64,000 nt of DNA from Cryptomeria japonica (lineage: Eukaryota > Streptophyta > Pinopsida > Cupressales > Cupressaceae): the NCBI RefSeq assembly GCF_030272615.1, contig NC_081405.1:25498272-25562271 (forward strand). Reading direction: 5' to 3'. A program made the translations under genes and the position numbers. Shown piece by piece: positions 32,201 to 40,207 of this stretch (positions are counted from its first letter, which is position 1; every line of letters begins with the position of its first letter). A model generated the notes under the pieces. The model was not told the origin of the DNA. It saw nothing but the letters and a program-made list of their open reading frames with translations, and did no database searches.

Positions 32201-34752
32201 GGTAACGAGCAGCCAGACAATGAAACCCTCTTATTTTATCAATGCCATTGATGATATGCCACTGCCACAAACACCAATCGAATTTGTTCAATTCAAACAA
32301 TATAATCTATAAGCAAAAGCCAGCATGAGAATTCATATTATCAGGAACTAGTTTATGTCAGAGAAAACCAGTGGTTGTTACAGTATTTCACTCTCTCTGA
32401 AATTGCAAAGACTATTTATTTGTAGTGTGAATGTATGCCTTTTTTTGTTTCTACTACTAAACTAAAAGACCAATCAAAATTAAAATATCACAGGATATGC
32501 ACATTCTTGAACTCTGTGAAAACTATTCTCACTGCAGAATAAACACATTGCTCTGTTTCTACCACATAACAACACAAATGAAGACATACTGAAAGGGGCC
32601 TATATATCCATTACCATGGATGAATTCTAAGGGGTGTTATAGGCTAAAATTCAATTATATTGGAGTGCATCTACCCCGTTCTCACAATTCCAAAACTACC
32701 AGTGTAAATGCTAAATGTAGACCGTGTGCTACATATAACTAATCTAATAGGAAACAGAACAGAGAACTGTGATTTAACTTGCCTCATGTTGCAGGCTTTA
32801 TAGCTATACCCAAGTTGAAGTCTCAATATTTACCATAATTACCAGACCAGATTGGCTAATAGGACGAGAAGATAGCTCATTATCAATTTAGGGCAAGTGG
32901 GCAGCATCTCATCGATCACGCAGATCATTCATTTAACTTGAAAATTTAGATCCAAACCAATATCTCACTTAGGACAAATGAAGGCATCTTGTATTAGCCA
33001 AAATAAATAGGAAAAATGCAGAACCATTAATTAACTTTGCTTTACCCCACTGTCTGAGGTAATCTTTACAGTACAAGTTCAAGATTTACCATAAAAGGAA
33101 AAACTCGCCAGTACATATTGGCTAAATAGGGCAAATGGTAATCTAATCAGAGAAAATAAGTATTTAATTAGGACAATGTCTTCTATTAGAAAAAAAAAAT
33201 TGAACTAGGAAGAGAAAGAAAAACCATGATTACTACCTCTTATCTCCACCGTCTGGAGTAGGATTTACAGTACAAGCTCAGACTTCACCTCGTGTACAAA
33301 TAATTACCAGTCCATAGTGGCTAAGTAGGGCAACTGGGCATGCCATTGGAACAAATGGGTATCTAATTAAGACAAATGGGAGTGCCTTTGATTAGCAAAG
33401 AGTGATCGGGGGAGGAAATAGATTAAAACAACAGAACTACGAGTCAACTTCTCTTGATCCCACTGTGTGGACTAGACTTTCTAATATAAGTTCATGGTCT
33501 AGTGACCAAAATCATCGGTACAGATTTGCTAACGTTAATGAGTTATCCCTTTGGATCAAATGTGTATGTCACCAGAACAAAAAGGCATCTACTAAGGACG
33601 AATAGGGTTGCCTATTGACAGAAATAAACAAGGCGCAAAGAATGAACAGATGAATTTACTTGCCTTGACTCCAGTGTCTGAAGCAGCCTTGTCAGAGACA
33701 AAAGAAGCGTTATACTTTGTTGGGCAGTCGAGACCTAATTTCCTTCTTGCAGGAGGAGTGCCCGTGGCTCTGGGAGGAAGAGGAGGTCTGGGAGGCCTAG
33801 CTCTGGAGGCCATTTTGGCAGGGGAGGGGGATCCTCCCTCAACATTGCTATGACTTGGTTTGACTTGCTTGACATTGTCATCCTCTGGGGGCACATTCTC
33901 ACTGCCATACCTGAGCTTTCTGTGTGCGAGAATGACGTTGGTCTTCTTCGGGCGAGAGAGTCTAGAGTAGGATTTACAGTACAAGCTCAAACTTCAACTC
34001 GTGTAGCAATAATTACCAGTCCAGAGTGGCTAAGTAGGGCAACTGGGCATGGCATTGGATCAAATGGGTATGTAATTTAGACAAATGGGAGTGCCCTTGA
34101 TTAGCAAAGAGTGAACGGGGGAGGAAACAAATTAAAACAACAGAACTACAAATTATTCTAACTTCTCTTGATCCCATTGTATGGACTAGACTTTATAATA
34201 TAAGTTCAAAGTTTAGTGACCACAATCATCGGTACAGATTGGCTAACCAGAGCAAATGAGTTATCCCTTTGGATCAAATGTGTATCTCACTGTAACAAAA
34301 AAGCATCTAATAGGGACGAATGGGGTTGTCGTACTAACAAAAAGTAAACAAGGCGCAAAAAATGAACAACAGATGAAATTACTTGCCTTGACTCCAGTGT
34401 CTGAAGCAGCCTTGTCAGAAACAAAAGAAGTGTTATACTCTGTTGGGCACTCGAGACCTAATTTCCTTCTTGCAGGGGGAGTGCCTGTGGCTCTTGGAGG
34501 AAGAGGAGGCCTGGGAGGCCTAGATCTGGAGGCCATTTTGGCAGGGGAGGGGGATCCTCCCTCAACATTGCTATGACTTGGCTTGACATTGTCATCCTCT
34601 GGGGGCACATTCTCACTACCATACTTGGGCTTTCTGTGTGCGAGAATGGCGTTGGTCTTCTTTGGGCGAGAGAGTCTCTCTGAAAATGGCTCCCTCTCCA
34701 ATGGTGAAGTGGGTAATCCCCTGAGGGGTCTCGATCGATACGAACAAGACAT
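16865..34752 (-). CDS. KIN12A: Kinesin-12 (KIN-12A/B, PAKRP1-type) phragmoplast motor, 16 coding exons
   Basis: Plus-end-directed microtubule motor; in angiosperms KIN-12A/B sit at the phragmoplast midline and act in cytokinesis (family knowledge). The joined exons give about 1,339 residues: a Pro-rich N-tail (1-122), a motor (about 123-470) with P-loop GQTGSGKT (195-202, split by an intron), switch I NAESSRSH (320-327) and switch II DLAGSE (357-362), a Ser-rich region (480-866), then coiled coil ending in [10 protein letters not shown]. The block [14 protein letters not shown] after the motor is typical of KIN-12A/B. All junctions keep the frame; two introns use GC donors. No inactivating change was seen. 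The A-versus-B assignment is not resolvable here. Confidence 0.93.
17545..18369 (-). CDS. KIN12A: Kinesin exon 15, coiled coil (residues 951-1225)
   Basis: 825 nt of heptad-rich sequence starting [20 protein letters not shown] and ending [15 protein letters not shown]. The block [20 protein letters not shown] is a recognisable KIN-12 tail motif. Donor GAA|GTGAGT. Confidence 0.92.
18454..18606 (-). CDS. KIN12A: Kinesin exon 14 (residues 900-950)
   Basis: [20 protein letters not shown] then [11 protein letters not shown]; acceptor ACAG, donor AAG|GTGATT. Coiled coil. Confidence 0.9.
19326..19943. repeat. 309-bp tandem duplication at the start of kinesin intron 13
   Basis: Copies 19326-19634 and 19635-19943 begin AATGTAAACCTATAC and end AAAGTGTCAATAT. 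By eye they differ at about four bases. The duplication reaches almost to the splice donor of exon 13. Confidence 0.93.
19946..20044 (-). CDS. KIN12A: Kinesin exon 13 (residues 867-899)
   Basis: [20 protein letters not shown]...HLNRL, start of the coiled coil; donor TTG|GTATAT. The first 300 bases of the following intron are duplicated in tandem. Confidence 0.88.
20196..21356 (-). CDS. KIN12A: Kinesin exon 12, large post-motor exon (residues 480-866)
   Basis: 1,161 nt. Begins DELMRMKSK and [20 protein letters not shown], then an acidic block ([15 protein letters not shown]) typical of KIN-12A/B. The remainder is Ser/Pro-rich and probably disordered, with many SP sites that could be kinase targets (inference). 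Donor CAA|GTATAA. Confidence 0.9.
21451..21574 (-). CDS. KIN12A: Kinesin exon 11, motor end and neck (residues 438-479)
   Basis: [20 protein letters not shown] then [20 protein letters not shown]; donor AAG|GTACTT, phase 0. Confidence 0.92.
21707..21856 (-). CDS. KIN12A: Kinesin exon 10 (residues 388-438)
   Basis: [20 protein letters not shown], then [18 protein letters not shown] and CAISPSGR; donor CAG|GTAAAT. Confidence 0.92.
21952..22097 (-). CDS. KIN12A: Kinesin exon 9 with switch II (residues 340-388)
   Basis: [21 protein letters not shown] then [20 protein letters not shown]. Ends in codon phase 2; donor GG|GTATGC. Confidence 0.92.
22776..22871 (-). CDS. KIN12A: Kinesin exon 8 with switch I (residues 308-339)
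   Basis: [20 protein letters not shown]...; donor AAG|GTAATT. The microtubule motor switch I motif is intact. Confidence 0.92.
24010..24230. repeat. Imperfect tandem repeat of about 104 bp in intron 7
   Basis: Two diverged units share CATTCTTGAAAATCCTCTCC / CCTTCTTGAAAATCATCTCT and later CTAACTTACAACAGTAC / CTAACTTAAAACAGTAC. Confidence 0.65.
25640..26375 (+). repeat. Possible old solo or truncated LTR in intron 7
   Basis: TGGTATCATTGATC at 26362, preceded by LTR-like text with a TATA-like TCTATAAACAGG at about 25973, resembles the LTR-PBS border of a Copia element. Clear TG...CA ends and a duplication were not found, so the call is weak. Confidence 0.3.
26960..27300 (+). pseudogene. PPR-protein gene remnant, part 1 (inside kinesin intron 7)
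   Basis: On the plus strand, opposite to the kinesin, interrupted frames read [24 protein letters not shown] and [15 protein letters not shown], then in another frame [13 protein letters not shown]. These are the successive motifs of a plant PLS-class pentatricopeptide repeat protein (usually VGNALIDMYAKCGS and so on). Frameshifts and stops show a dead copy. Confidence 0.75.
27535..27815 (+). pseudogene. PPR-protein gene remnant, part 2
   Basis: Same strand as part 1, 235 bp downstream. Broken frames read [27 protein letters not shown], then [10 protein letters not shown] and [15 protein letters not shown], again successive PPR motifs. The 235 bp between the parts (27300-27535) contains C-rich text and an AT stretch and is probably a later insertion. 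Confidence 0.75.
28463..28555 (-). CDS. KIN12A: Kinesin exon 7 (residues 277-307)
   Basis: [19 protein letters not shown]...TQIALR; donor CGA|GTATGT opens a 5.6-kb intron. Confidence 0.9.
28726..28779 (-). CDS. KIN12A: Kinesin exon 6 (residues 259-276)
   Basis: [18 protein letters not shown], a conserved kinesin block; donor CAG|GTATGA. Confidence 0.92.
28899..28958 (-). CDS. KIN12A: Kinesin exon 5 (residues 239-258)
   Basis: [20 protein letters not shown]; acceptor TTTTAG, donor GAG|GTGAGC. Confidence 0.92.
29051..29176 (-). CDS. KIN12A: Kinesin exon 4 (residues 197-238)
   Basis: Begins [13 protein letters not shown] and ends [12 protein letters not shown]. The donor reads GAG|GCAAGT, a GC donor with otherwise perfect consensus. 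The joined length matches known KIN-12 proteins in this stretch. Confidence 0.9.
29429..29512 (-). CDS. KIN12A: Kinesin exon 3 (residues 169-196)
   Basis: [20 protein letters not shown]...FAYGQ; ends inside the P-loop (GQ|TGSGKT). Donor CAG|GTACTA. Confidence 0.92.
30017..30154 (-). CDS. KIN12A: Kinesin exon 2 (residues 123-168)
   Basis: First motor strand [15 protein letters not shown], ending [11 protein letters not shown]. Acceptor CAG|GTAATAATC and donor CAG|GTAAAG. Confidence 0.9.
30702..32290. repeat. Duplicated intron block (A-B, A'-B') split by inserted element X
   Basis: Block A (30702-30896) recurs at about 31008-31197. Block B (30897-31003, containing CACCACATCAGCCATTCC) recurs at 32167-32260. 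The second pair is separated by element X at 31201-32164. Sequence between the blocks differs by a few bases per copy. Confidence 0.8.
31201..32164. mobile_element. Element X: 964-bp insertion with CGAGTC-rich terminal inverted repeats
   Basis: The left end reads GTTTTAAAACTCG then ACTCGCCACGGACTCG; the right end, reverse-complemented, reads GTTGAAAAACTCGGACTCG then CCACGGACTCGG. These are imperfect terminal inverted repeats made largely of GACTCG/CGAGTC words, which can also fold back on themselves. The middle holds a direct repeat of about 110 bp (31466-31576 and 31664-31774) and a CCCC/GGGG-rich stretch. No transposase frame and no target duplication were found. Looks like a non-autonomous DNA element. 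Confidence 0.6.
33252..34674 (-). repeat. About 710-bp tandem duplication containing kinesin exon 1
   Basis: Units 33252-33960 and 33961-34674 start TCTGGAGTAGGATTTACAG / TCTAGAGTAGGATTTACAG and end in GGGCGAGAGAG. The full exon 1 extends beyond the upper unit, so only its 3' three quarters is repeated. Confidence 0.93.
33664..33962 (-). pseudogene. Duplicated partial kinesin exon 1 inside intron 1
   Basis: Encodes [36 protein letters not shown] and SDTGVK, nearly identical to exon 1, and keeps the AAG|GCAAGT donor. It lacks the start codon. At its upper border the duplication joint creates CTACTCTAG, which could act as an acceptor, but splicing there would put the exon out of frame. Probably a pseudo-exon. 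Confidence 0.85.
34387..34752 (-). CDS. KIN12A: Kinesin exon 1 (residues 1-122)
   Basis: Start ATG at 34752 ([12 protein letters not shown]). The frame is open 12 codons further upstream but has no earlier ATG before a TGA. Pro/Arg-rich tail ([13 protein letters not shown]), ending SDTGVK at donor AAG|GCAAGT. A GC donor fits best, because it joins GVK directly to VIIRIRP as in known KIN-12 proteins. A GT donor four bases further on would also splice in frame, using an acceptor 4 bases upstream, adding three residues. Confidence 0.85.
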
Positions 34753-34781
34753 TTCTTCGTTCCTGATGAAGATGCTTCTCC

Positions 34782-34829
34782 TCAACACAGTCTTTTCAAC
34801 AGCATTGGCTCATGAAAGGCGAAGAACAT
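34782..34829 (-). CDS. Upstream ORF before the kinesin start
   Basis: ATG at 34829 opens a 15-codon frame (MFFAFHEPMLLKRLC) with a nested second ATG, ending TGA 30 bases before the main ATG. It lies in the predicted 5' leader and could reduce main-frame translation. Whether it is transcribed is unknown. Confidence 0.4.
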   Translation of the reverse strand: MFFAFHEPMLLKRLC

Positions 34830-34848
34830 GATGAGATTCGAGAAGGAA

Positions 34849-34937
34849 GACGTTGGATGTACTCGCGACAAGAAAAAAATATAGACGTTGGGAAATTTTT
34901 GAACAGGGACCCTCAGCTATGATTTTTTATATATTTT
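34849..34937 (-). promoter_or_regulatory. Candidate kinesin promoter: TATA box and two MSA-like sites
   Basis: On the minus strand TATATAAAA lies at about 34927-34935, some 175 bases upstream of the ATG. Two copies of CCAACGTC occur at about 34850-34857 and 34885-34892. They resemble the mitosis-specific activator element (core AACGG, bound by MYB3R factors) that drives M-phase genes such as cytokinetic kinesins, but have T in place of the last G. Suggestive only. Confidence 0.35.
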
Positions 34938-36079
34938 GAATTTTAGATAGGGTGGAGTTATTTATCGCTGTGTTTTTTAAGTGATTAATGTCGTGTGATA
35001 TATGCAGTTTCATCTGTCTCTGTCTCCTCGTCATTAACGACATGTTTTATAAGCTCATGTGATCTTACGTGTAAGGTGCAGATTCATTCCGGAGAGCTTG
35101 GAGACCATTCACATTGCCTTTAACAATAGGGTTGACAGGGAATTTAACCTTCTTTGTGCAATTTTTTTAATTGATGACTAGCGTTGGATCTTTATATTAA
35201 AAGATTAAAATATAATAAATACATCGTTCATATAAAATTTATATTAAAAGATTAAAATATAATACATCATTCATATAAAAGCTAATGGAATGGAGTTACA
35301 ATCTGAAACGTTTAAGGTTCAAAGGTCAAAAGAGAGCAATCAAATTATTAGGTAGTCAAAAAAGGGAGGAATCACAATCCAACAAATGATATCAAATCTC
35401 TGGAAGGTCTAGGCCATTCGGAATGGGCTTCTAGTATGTGAGGATGTCATCTTGATCTTTGTTTTCAGTTAGTTGAGAAATAGCATGTATATGCAAGATG
35501 GCAAGATCCAAGTGAAAATATATTCCATTATTTGACCAATCATAATGATATCGTTGGGAGGTAGAGTGTTGTTTACTAGACAAAGGAGTTTGTTCACCCA
35601 CACTGTTAGGGTTGTGGAGGGTGACCTCTCCTAGTGTTGTGATTATGAACTCATTGACATCCACATGGTTGAGAGGCATGTACCATGGTGGAGAAGCATT
35701 CTTATTGGGTAGGTTAGGGGAGCATTAGCCTAATGTTCAATTAATGTCTACAAATGAATAATCTCCAAGGCCACCTTATATGCTTGGACTTGAATTCATA
35801 TCATAACATTAAAACATATAATGACTTTAGCATATATTGAAAAGTGTTTATCTATGGACAAACCAACAAAGAAAGCATTGTAACAATGTTTATCTTTTTC
35901 CAAATTGAAAATAGTATCTTCATTCAATTTTTTGCCTCTTTGGAGATGCAAGGTTCAAACAATTTAGGTTGCTTTGGTTGAGCCCGTTATACAATTTTTT
36001 TGTTTGTTGTTTAACTTGTAAAAGAAAATAGTTTTCCTTAAATGTGATTAGGCATGAGTTTTTCACACTCTCAAGTTAA
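34938..36079. other. Intergenic, upstream of the kinesin gene
   Basis: No gene recognised. A tandem repeat of about 48 bp (TATTAAAAGATTAAAATATA, twice) lies at 35190-35278. An 82-codon minus-strand frame at 35431-35679 has no recognisable domain. Confidence 0.5.
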
Positions 36080-36408
36080 TGTTGAACACACCTTAGGATT
36101 GAGAGAGGGGGGCAAGAGGGCAGCAGAGGGGTCGGTGAATCAGTTCGGACCTTACAATATTTAACCTTGAACTTTATCTTTCCAAAACATTGTCAACTTA
36201 TCTTTAACTTTATTAGCAACAATGAAAAATAGATCAATGAAACACAATGCATAAGAGAACACCAGATTTACGTGGAAAATCCAAACAAGGAAAAACAAAA
36301 ATAGATCAATGAAACACAATGCATACGAGAACACTAGATTTACGTGAAAAATCCAAATAGGGAAAAACCACAGTGAGAGTCAACTCACAATATATATGAA
36401 ATGATTAC
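36080..36408. repeat. LTR-like repeat sequence with G-tract motif, left of the solo LTR
   Basis: Contains GAGAGAGGGGGG...GGTGAATCAG at 36101-36141 and a 71-bp tandem pair (about 36225-36295 and 36296-36366) with ATAGATCAATGAAACACAAT and GATTTACGTG. The same G-tract and GGAAAAACC words occur in the LTRs of Copia elements D and E. It continues at 37172 after the solo LTR. Confidence 0.55.
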
Positions 36409-37171
36409 TGTAAACACCTAAAATTGTCCAGTCTAATTAAATAAATATCTATTTATTTAATTATTTTTAGCCTAATTCTTCTATTAATTAAATAAATCTT
36501 TATTTATTTAATTAATTCATTTATCCTCTTCTAGCCTTATTCCTCATTTAAGTAAATACATTTATTTAATTTAAATTATCCTTTTCCTAAATTAAATAAA
36601 TATCTTATTTATTTAATTGATCCCTACTTCTTCTATTAATTAAATAAATTTTTATTTATTTAATTAATTCATTATCCTTTTCTACCCATGACACATGTCA
36701 TTCATCTCTTAATTCCTACACTACCTAACCTCTCATTATTTTCTTATTTTCTCTACCTACCTTCTAATCATAGCCGACCATTTATCTTTTACACCTCTCA
36801 ATCTTATCCCTCCATTTCTTATAGTGTATTCTATATAAGGAGATGCTTCCTTCATTATTAATCCTAATGAAACATCCTAACATTTGAACTTTCATATGTG
36901 ATCAAGCCTACTTGCAACCACATTTTCATTCTTTGTTGAGCTCTTGTGCACACATAAAATCTGAGAGCAAATATATCAAGCAAGATCAATAGAGATTCAA
37001 ACTCTATTAGACATGTGATGGTATAATCTTTGTGATTTTATTTGATTTGCATTGTCTTAGGTAATCTTTATATGTTATGGTGGATCTTTGTTGTTGTTAG
37101 GCTAGGGTTTTTGTGGTTGAATTCATTTAGTCTTTCAATATTGTTATTCCACTTTCACCATAAACAATTAC
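36404..37171 (+). mobile_element. Solo LTR with ATTAC target-site duplication
   Basis: The segment 36409-37166 begins TGTAAACACCTAAAATTGTC and ends CACCATAAACA. ATTAC is repeated on both sides (36404-36408 and 37167-37171). It contains an AT-rich repeated region (AATTAAATAAAT words, 36430-36670) and a TATA-like TCTATATAAGGAG at about 36830. The first 20 bases resemble the LTR start of the Gypsy-type element F (TGTAGCGTCCTAAAATTG). No internal coding region: likely LTR-LTR recombination left this footprint. Confidence 0.85.
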
Positions 37172-38140
37172 AAATTTGGTTTAGGCTTACTACCAAGGAA
37201 ACACAGTGCCACTTAGAAGACTTAAAAGCTAAGATGCACTATCTTAGGGCAACATACACAAGGACTTGTAGGCTAAAGCTCACTGCTTTAGGGCAAGATA
37301 CAAATATTTGTAGAGTAAAGATTACTTCTCTAAGGTAAGATACAACATCACAACATTTGAATCAACAAGATAAAGTCTTCTCCAAATATGAATCTGCACT
37401 TAAACTACTGTCACAAGTAACCAATTCCAACGACAATCACTACCTTTCAAGAACACAAATGAACACTGAGAGGGGGAGTGAATCAGTGTATTTAAAAAAA
37501 ATTTAATTGTATGTGCTATTACTACTACTACAAATTAATTGAGAACACACACACACAAGAGCACATAACATAAGACTAGATGTATGAGGAAAACCCAATT
37601 TGGGAAAAATCCTCGATGAGAATAGTTGTTGGAGTCTACTGCTCCAATCCAGCCTCACAATAAATAACAGTTTACAATATGTTTTAGAGATAACTCAATG
37701 ATGAAAGAATAGTACCAAATTGGTATTGAGAGGGGGGGGGGGTGAATCAGTACAGACAAAAACACACTCTTAGACCGATTTGTCAACAGACATGGTGCAT
37801 TGACAAACAAACAGTAACACAGGTCTTAAAACAGAGTACAACCGACAAAAACCCAGAATAACTAAGACAAGCATAAACTGGTTAATACCTATCTTATCAT
37901 ATAGTCTAACACTTCATTTCCATTTCACCCTAATACATGAACAAGTAATCTACCATCAAAGATATACATATGAGCAACTAGATCAACAAGATTCACCGCT
38001 TGACAGAAAACAACAAAGCATCACATGAAGAAGACATCACACATGACACACATAATTTTCACATGGAAACCCAACAGGGAAAAACCACGGCGGGGATGAA
38101 TACCCACAAGCTTGTTTTTGAACTCTTTAGAAGTCTACTC
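37172..38140. repeat. Repeat-derived sequence between solo LTR and element C
   Basis: Continues the repeat seen at 36080-36408. G-tract motifs GAGAGGGGGAGTGAATCAG (37468) and GAGAGGGGGGGGGGTGAATC (37723) mark two further LTR-like pieces. GGAAACCCAACAGGGAAAAA at 38065 resembles the terminal part of the D/E LTRs. No gene. Confidence 0.5.
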
Positions 38141-38145
38141 TGTTA

Positions 38146-39030
38146 TGTTGGGAAAAATGGTGTCTCAACCTTGCATTTATGTGAGGTTACTATTTATAGT
38201 AAGTTTTCATTTGAGCACGAAATGGTGCGAAACTCTCCTTGAAGCTTCTGGTTGGATAGATAAGCATTTCGGTAAAGTTGCGTCGCAAGGTCACAACTAG
38301 TTTTGAAGATATTAAAGTTTTCATCTTGGAGGGGTGCAATAAAATGTTTAAACTTAATTTTGGGGACTTTAGAGGCTCCGAAACGCCCTGAAAAGTGGCC
38401 GTAACTGGCGAAGCCTGTTACGAGGTGATAGAGCACTTCGCGAGCTTTCCGGCGCTTCAAACGGTTCGTCAATCGGACACTTGGTTCTCAAGTTATGGCC
38501 TCCGGAAGTTTGTACTCCTGAAATAGGAAAAATAATTTGTATCAGATACATAAATGAGCTGTAAAAGGGAGCGACATGTGTTGATGTGTGCTTTAACATG
38601 TCATAGAAGGGAGATAAGGTCGGCTACACCTTATTGGGTGGTTTTAGCCCATGGTTTTGTAATACCGTTTGATGGTTTCTTGTATTGTATCTCCTATTTA
38701 TGAGGTGTGTGAGATAGAGGTTGTGTGTAAGAGTCTTATGGCTATTGAGTTGCCTCTGAATCTCTGATTAGTGCTACTCCTGCGAAGAGCTTGCTCTGCA
38801 AGTATTTTGTAATCTGTTTTTGATTGCTGAATAAAATATTGAGCTGCTTTTGGAGGGTGGGGTTTTTCTCCCGAAAGGGTTTTCCTCACGTAAATCATTG
38901 TGTTGTGGTATGAATGCTATTATATCTATTTCTATTTTCTGTAACTGTTGTAATGATCTGAAAAAGTTTTGCATTACCCTCCTCTCAAGGTTAGTGTAGG
39001 AAGTTGTTTCCGCTACTTAACTTCCTTACA
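38146..39030 (+). repeat. 5' LTR of element C
   Basis: 885 bp, TG...CA. Matches 43255-44139. Confidence 0.95.
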
Positions 39031-39032
39031 AG

Positions 39033-39044
39033 TGGTATCAGAGC
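39033..39044 (+). promoter_or_regulatory. Primer-binding site of element C
   Basis: TGGTATCAGAGC, perfect match to the usual initiator tRNA-Met site, two bases after the LTR. Confidence 0.92.
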
Positions 39045-39154
39045 CTGATCACCTTTGGTTTCAATTGTGGGCAGTTGGGTTTTTTGAACTAATCCAGATT
39101 TGAGTGGGAGCTTGTGCAGAAGACACTTTTTGATCTTGTTGCAGGAATTTTCAG

Positions 39155-40207
39155 ATGGCGAGTTCGTCAGGGAGAATAGAGGTGGAGAAATTTAATGGAA
39201 GTAATTTTGAGATGTGGAAGCTGAAGATGGAAGATCTGCTAATAGATCGAGATCTTTGGGATGCTGTTGATGCGAATGTCCAAAGACCCTCAGATCCTAC
39301 TGCAGCAGCTCAGTATGATGTTATGGACCGAAATGCCAAGGGTCTAATCAGACTGTGCCTGGCAGACTCTGTTCTAATCAATGTCCATGAAGAAAACTCT
39401 GCAAAGAAGCTATGGACTAAGCTTGGTGAGATGTATCAAGTGAAATCTTTATTAAATCAAATTTTCTTAAGAAAGAAATTGTATTCCTTGAAAATGGAAG
39501 AGGGTGGACGAATTGCAGACCACCTAGAAGCATTCAATATGATTGTGGCTCAATTAGTATCCGTCAGTGTTAAGATGGATGAGGAGGAGAAATGTCAGAT
39601 CTTGCTTTGTTCTTTGCCTGATTCGTGGGATTCTCTTGTTATGGCTATCGGTAGTACTTCTGTTGTTTTGAAATCTGAAGACGTGGTGGGTGCCCTACTC
39701 AGTGAAGAGATGCGAAGGAAGGTATCCATCAGTTCAAAGGAAGCCCTAACCGTTCGTGGAAGACCTAAGGAGAAAGGCAAGAAGAATGAGAAGCGCGGCA
39801 AGTCCAAATCCAAAGGGAGATCGAAATCTCCTGGAAAGTCCAAAGTCATTTGCTGGAATTGCGGTAAACCGGGTCACATCCGTAAGGACTACAAAGAAGA
39901 AAAGAAGAAGAAAAAGAAAAAGTTCGATTCTGATTCTGAGTCCGACAAGGAAGATGGCGATGCATTTATTGCGGCTTTGGCGACTCATGCAGGTAATGAT
40001 GCCTGGCTAATTGACTCAGGTGCATCTTTTCATATGACTTCCAATAGAGATTGGTTTTCTGAATATGAAGGATTTAATGGAGGTAAGGTGTACTTGGGTG
40101 ATGATTCACAACTAGACATTGTTGGTCGAGGTCAAGTTAGAATCAGGTTTTCTGATGGTAGAATAAAAAGGATTAATGGTGTGCTGCATATCCCTGGATT
40201 AAAATGA
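39155..40207 (+). pseudogene. Element C gag and protease
   Basis: 350 codons from ATG 39155 (MASSSGRIEVEKFNGSNFEM). UBN2-type gag, a Lys/Ser-rich linker, a zinc knuckle and the protease motif WLIDSGASFHMTS. The knuckle reads CWNCGKPGHIRKDY: the last Cys is Tyr, so zinc binding is probably lost (a single G-to-A change would do this). The frame ends at TGA 40205-40207, after which the same frame continues (NLLSMSKLIDAG). Confidence 0.9.

Larger units (their letters stand above)
30155..34386 (-). other. Kinesin intron 1 (4.2 kb), GC-AG, with duplications and an inserted element
   Basis: Between exon 1 and exon 2. It holds a partial second copy of exon 1 (33664-33962), a duplicated block around a CGAGTC-rich insertion (30702-32290), and AT-rich sequence. 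The donor is AAG|GCAAGT. Confidence 0.8.

Noticed and set aside
33592-33990. 132-codon frame as a separate Pro-rich gene
   Set aside because: It is the duplicated kinesin exon 1 plus flanking intron.
35431-35679. 82-codon minus-strand frame upstream of the kinesin
   Set aside because: No domain, no good start context, isolated; could not be supported as a gene.
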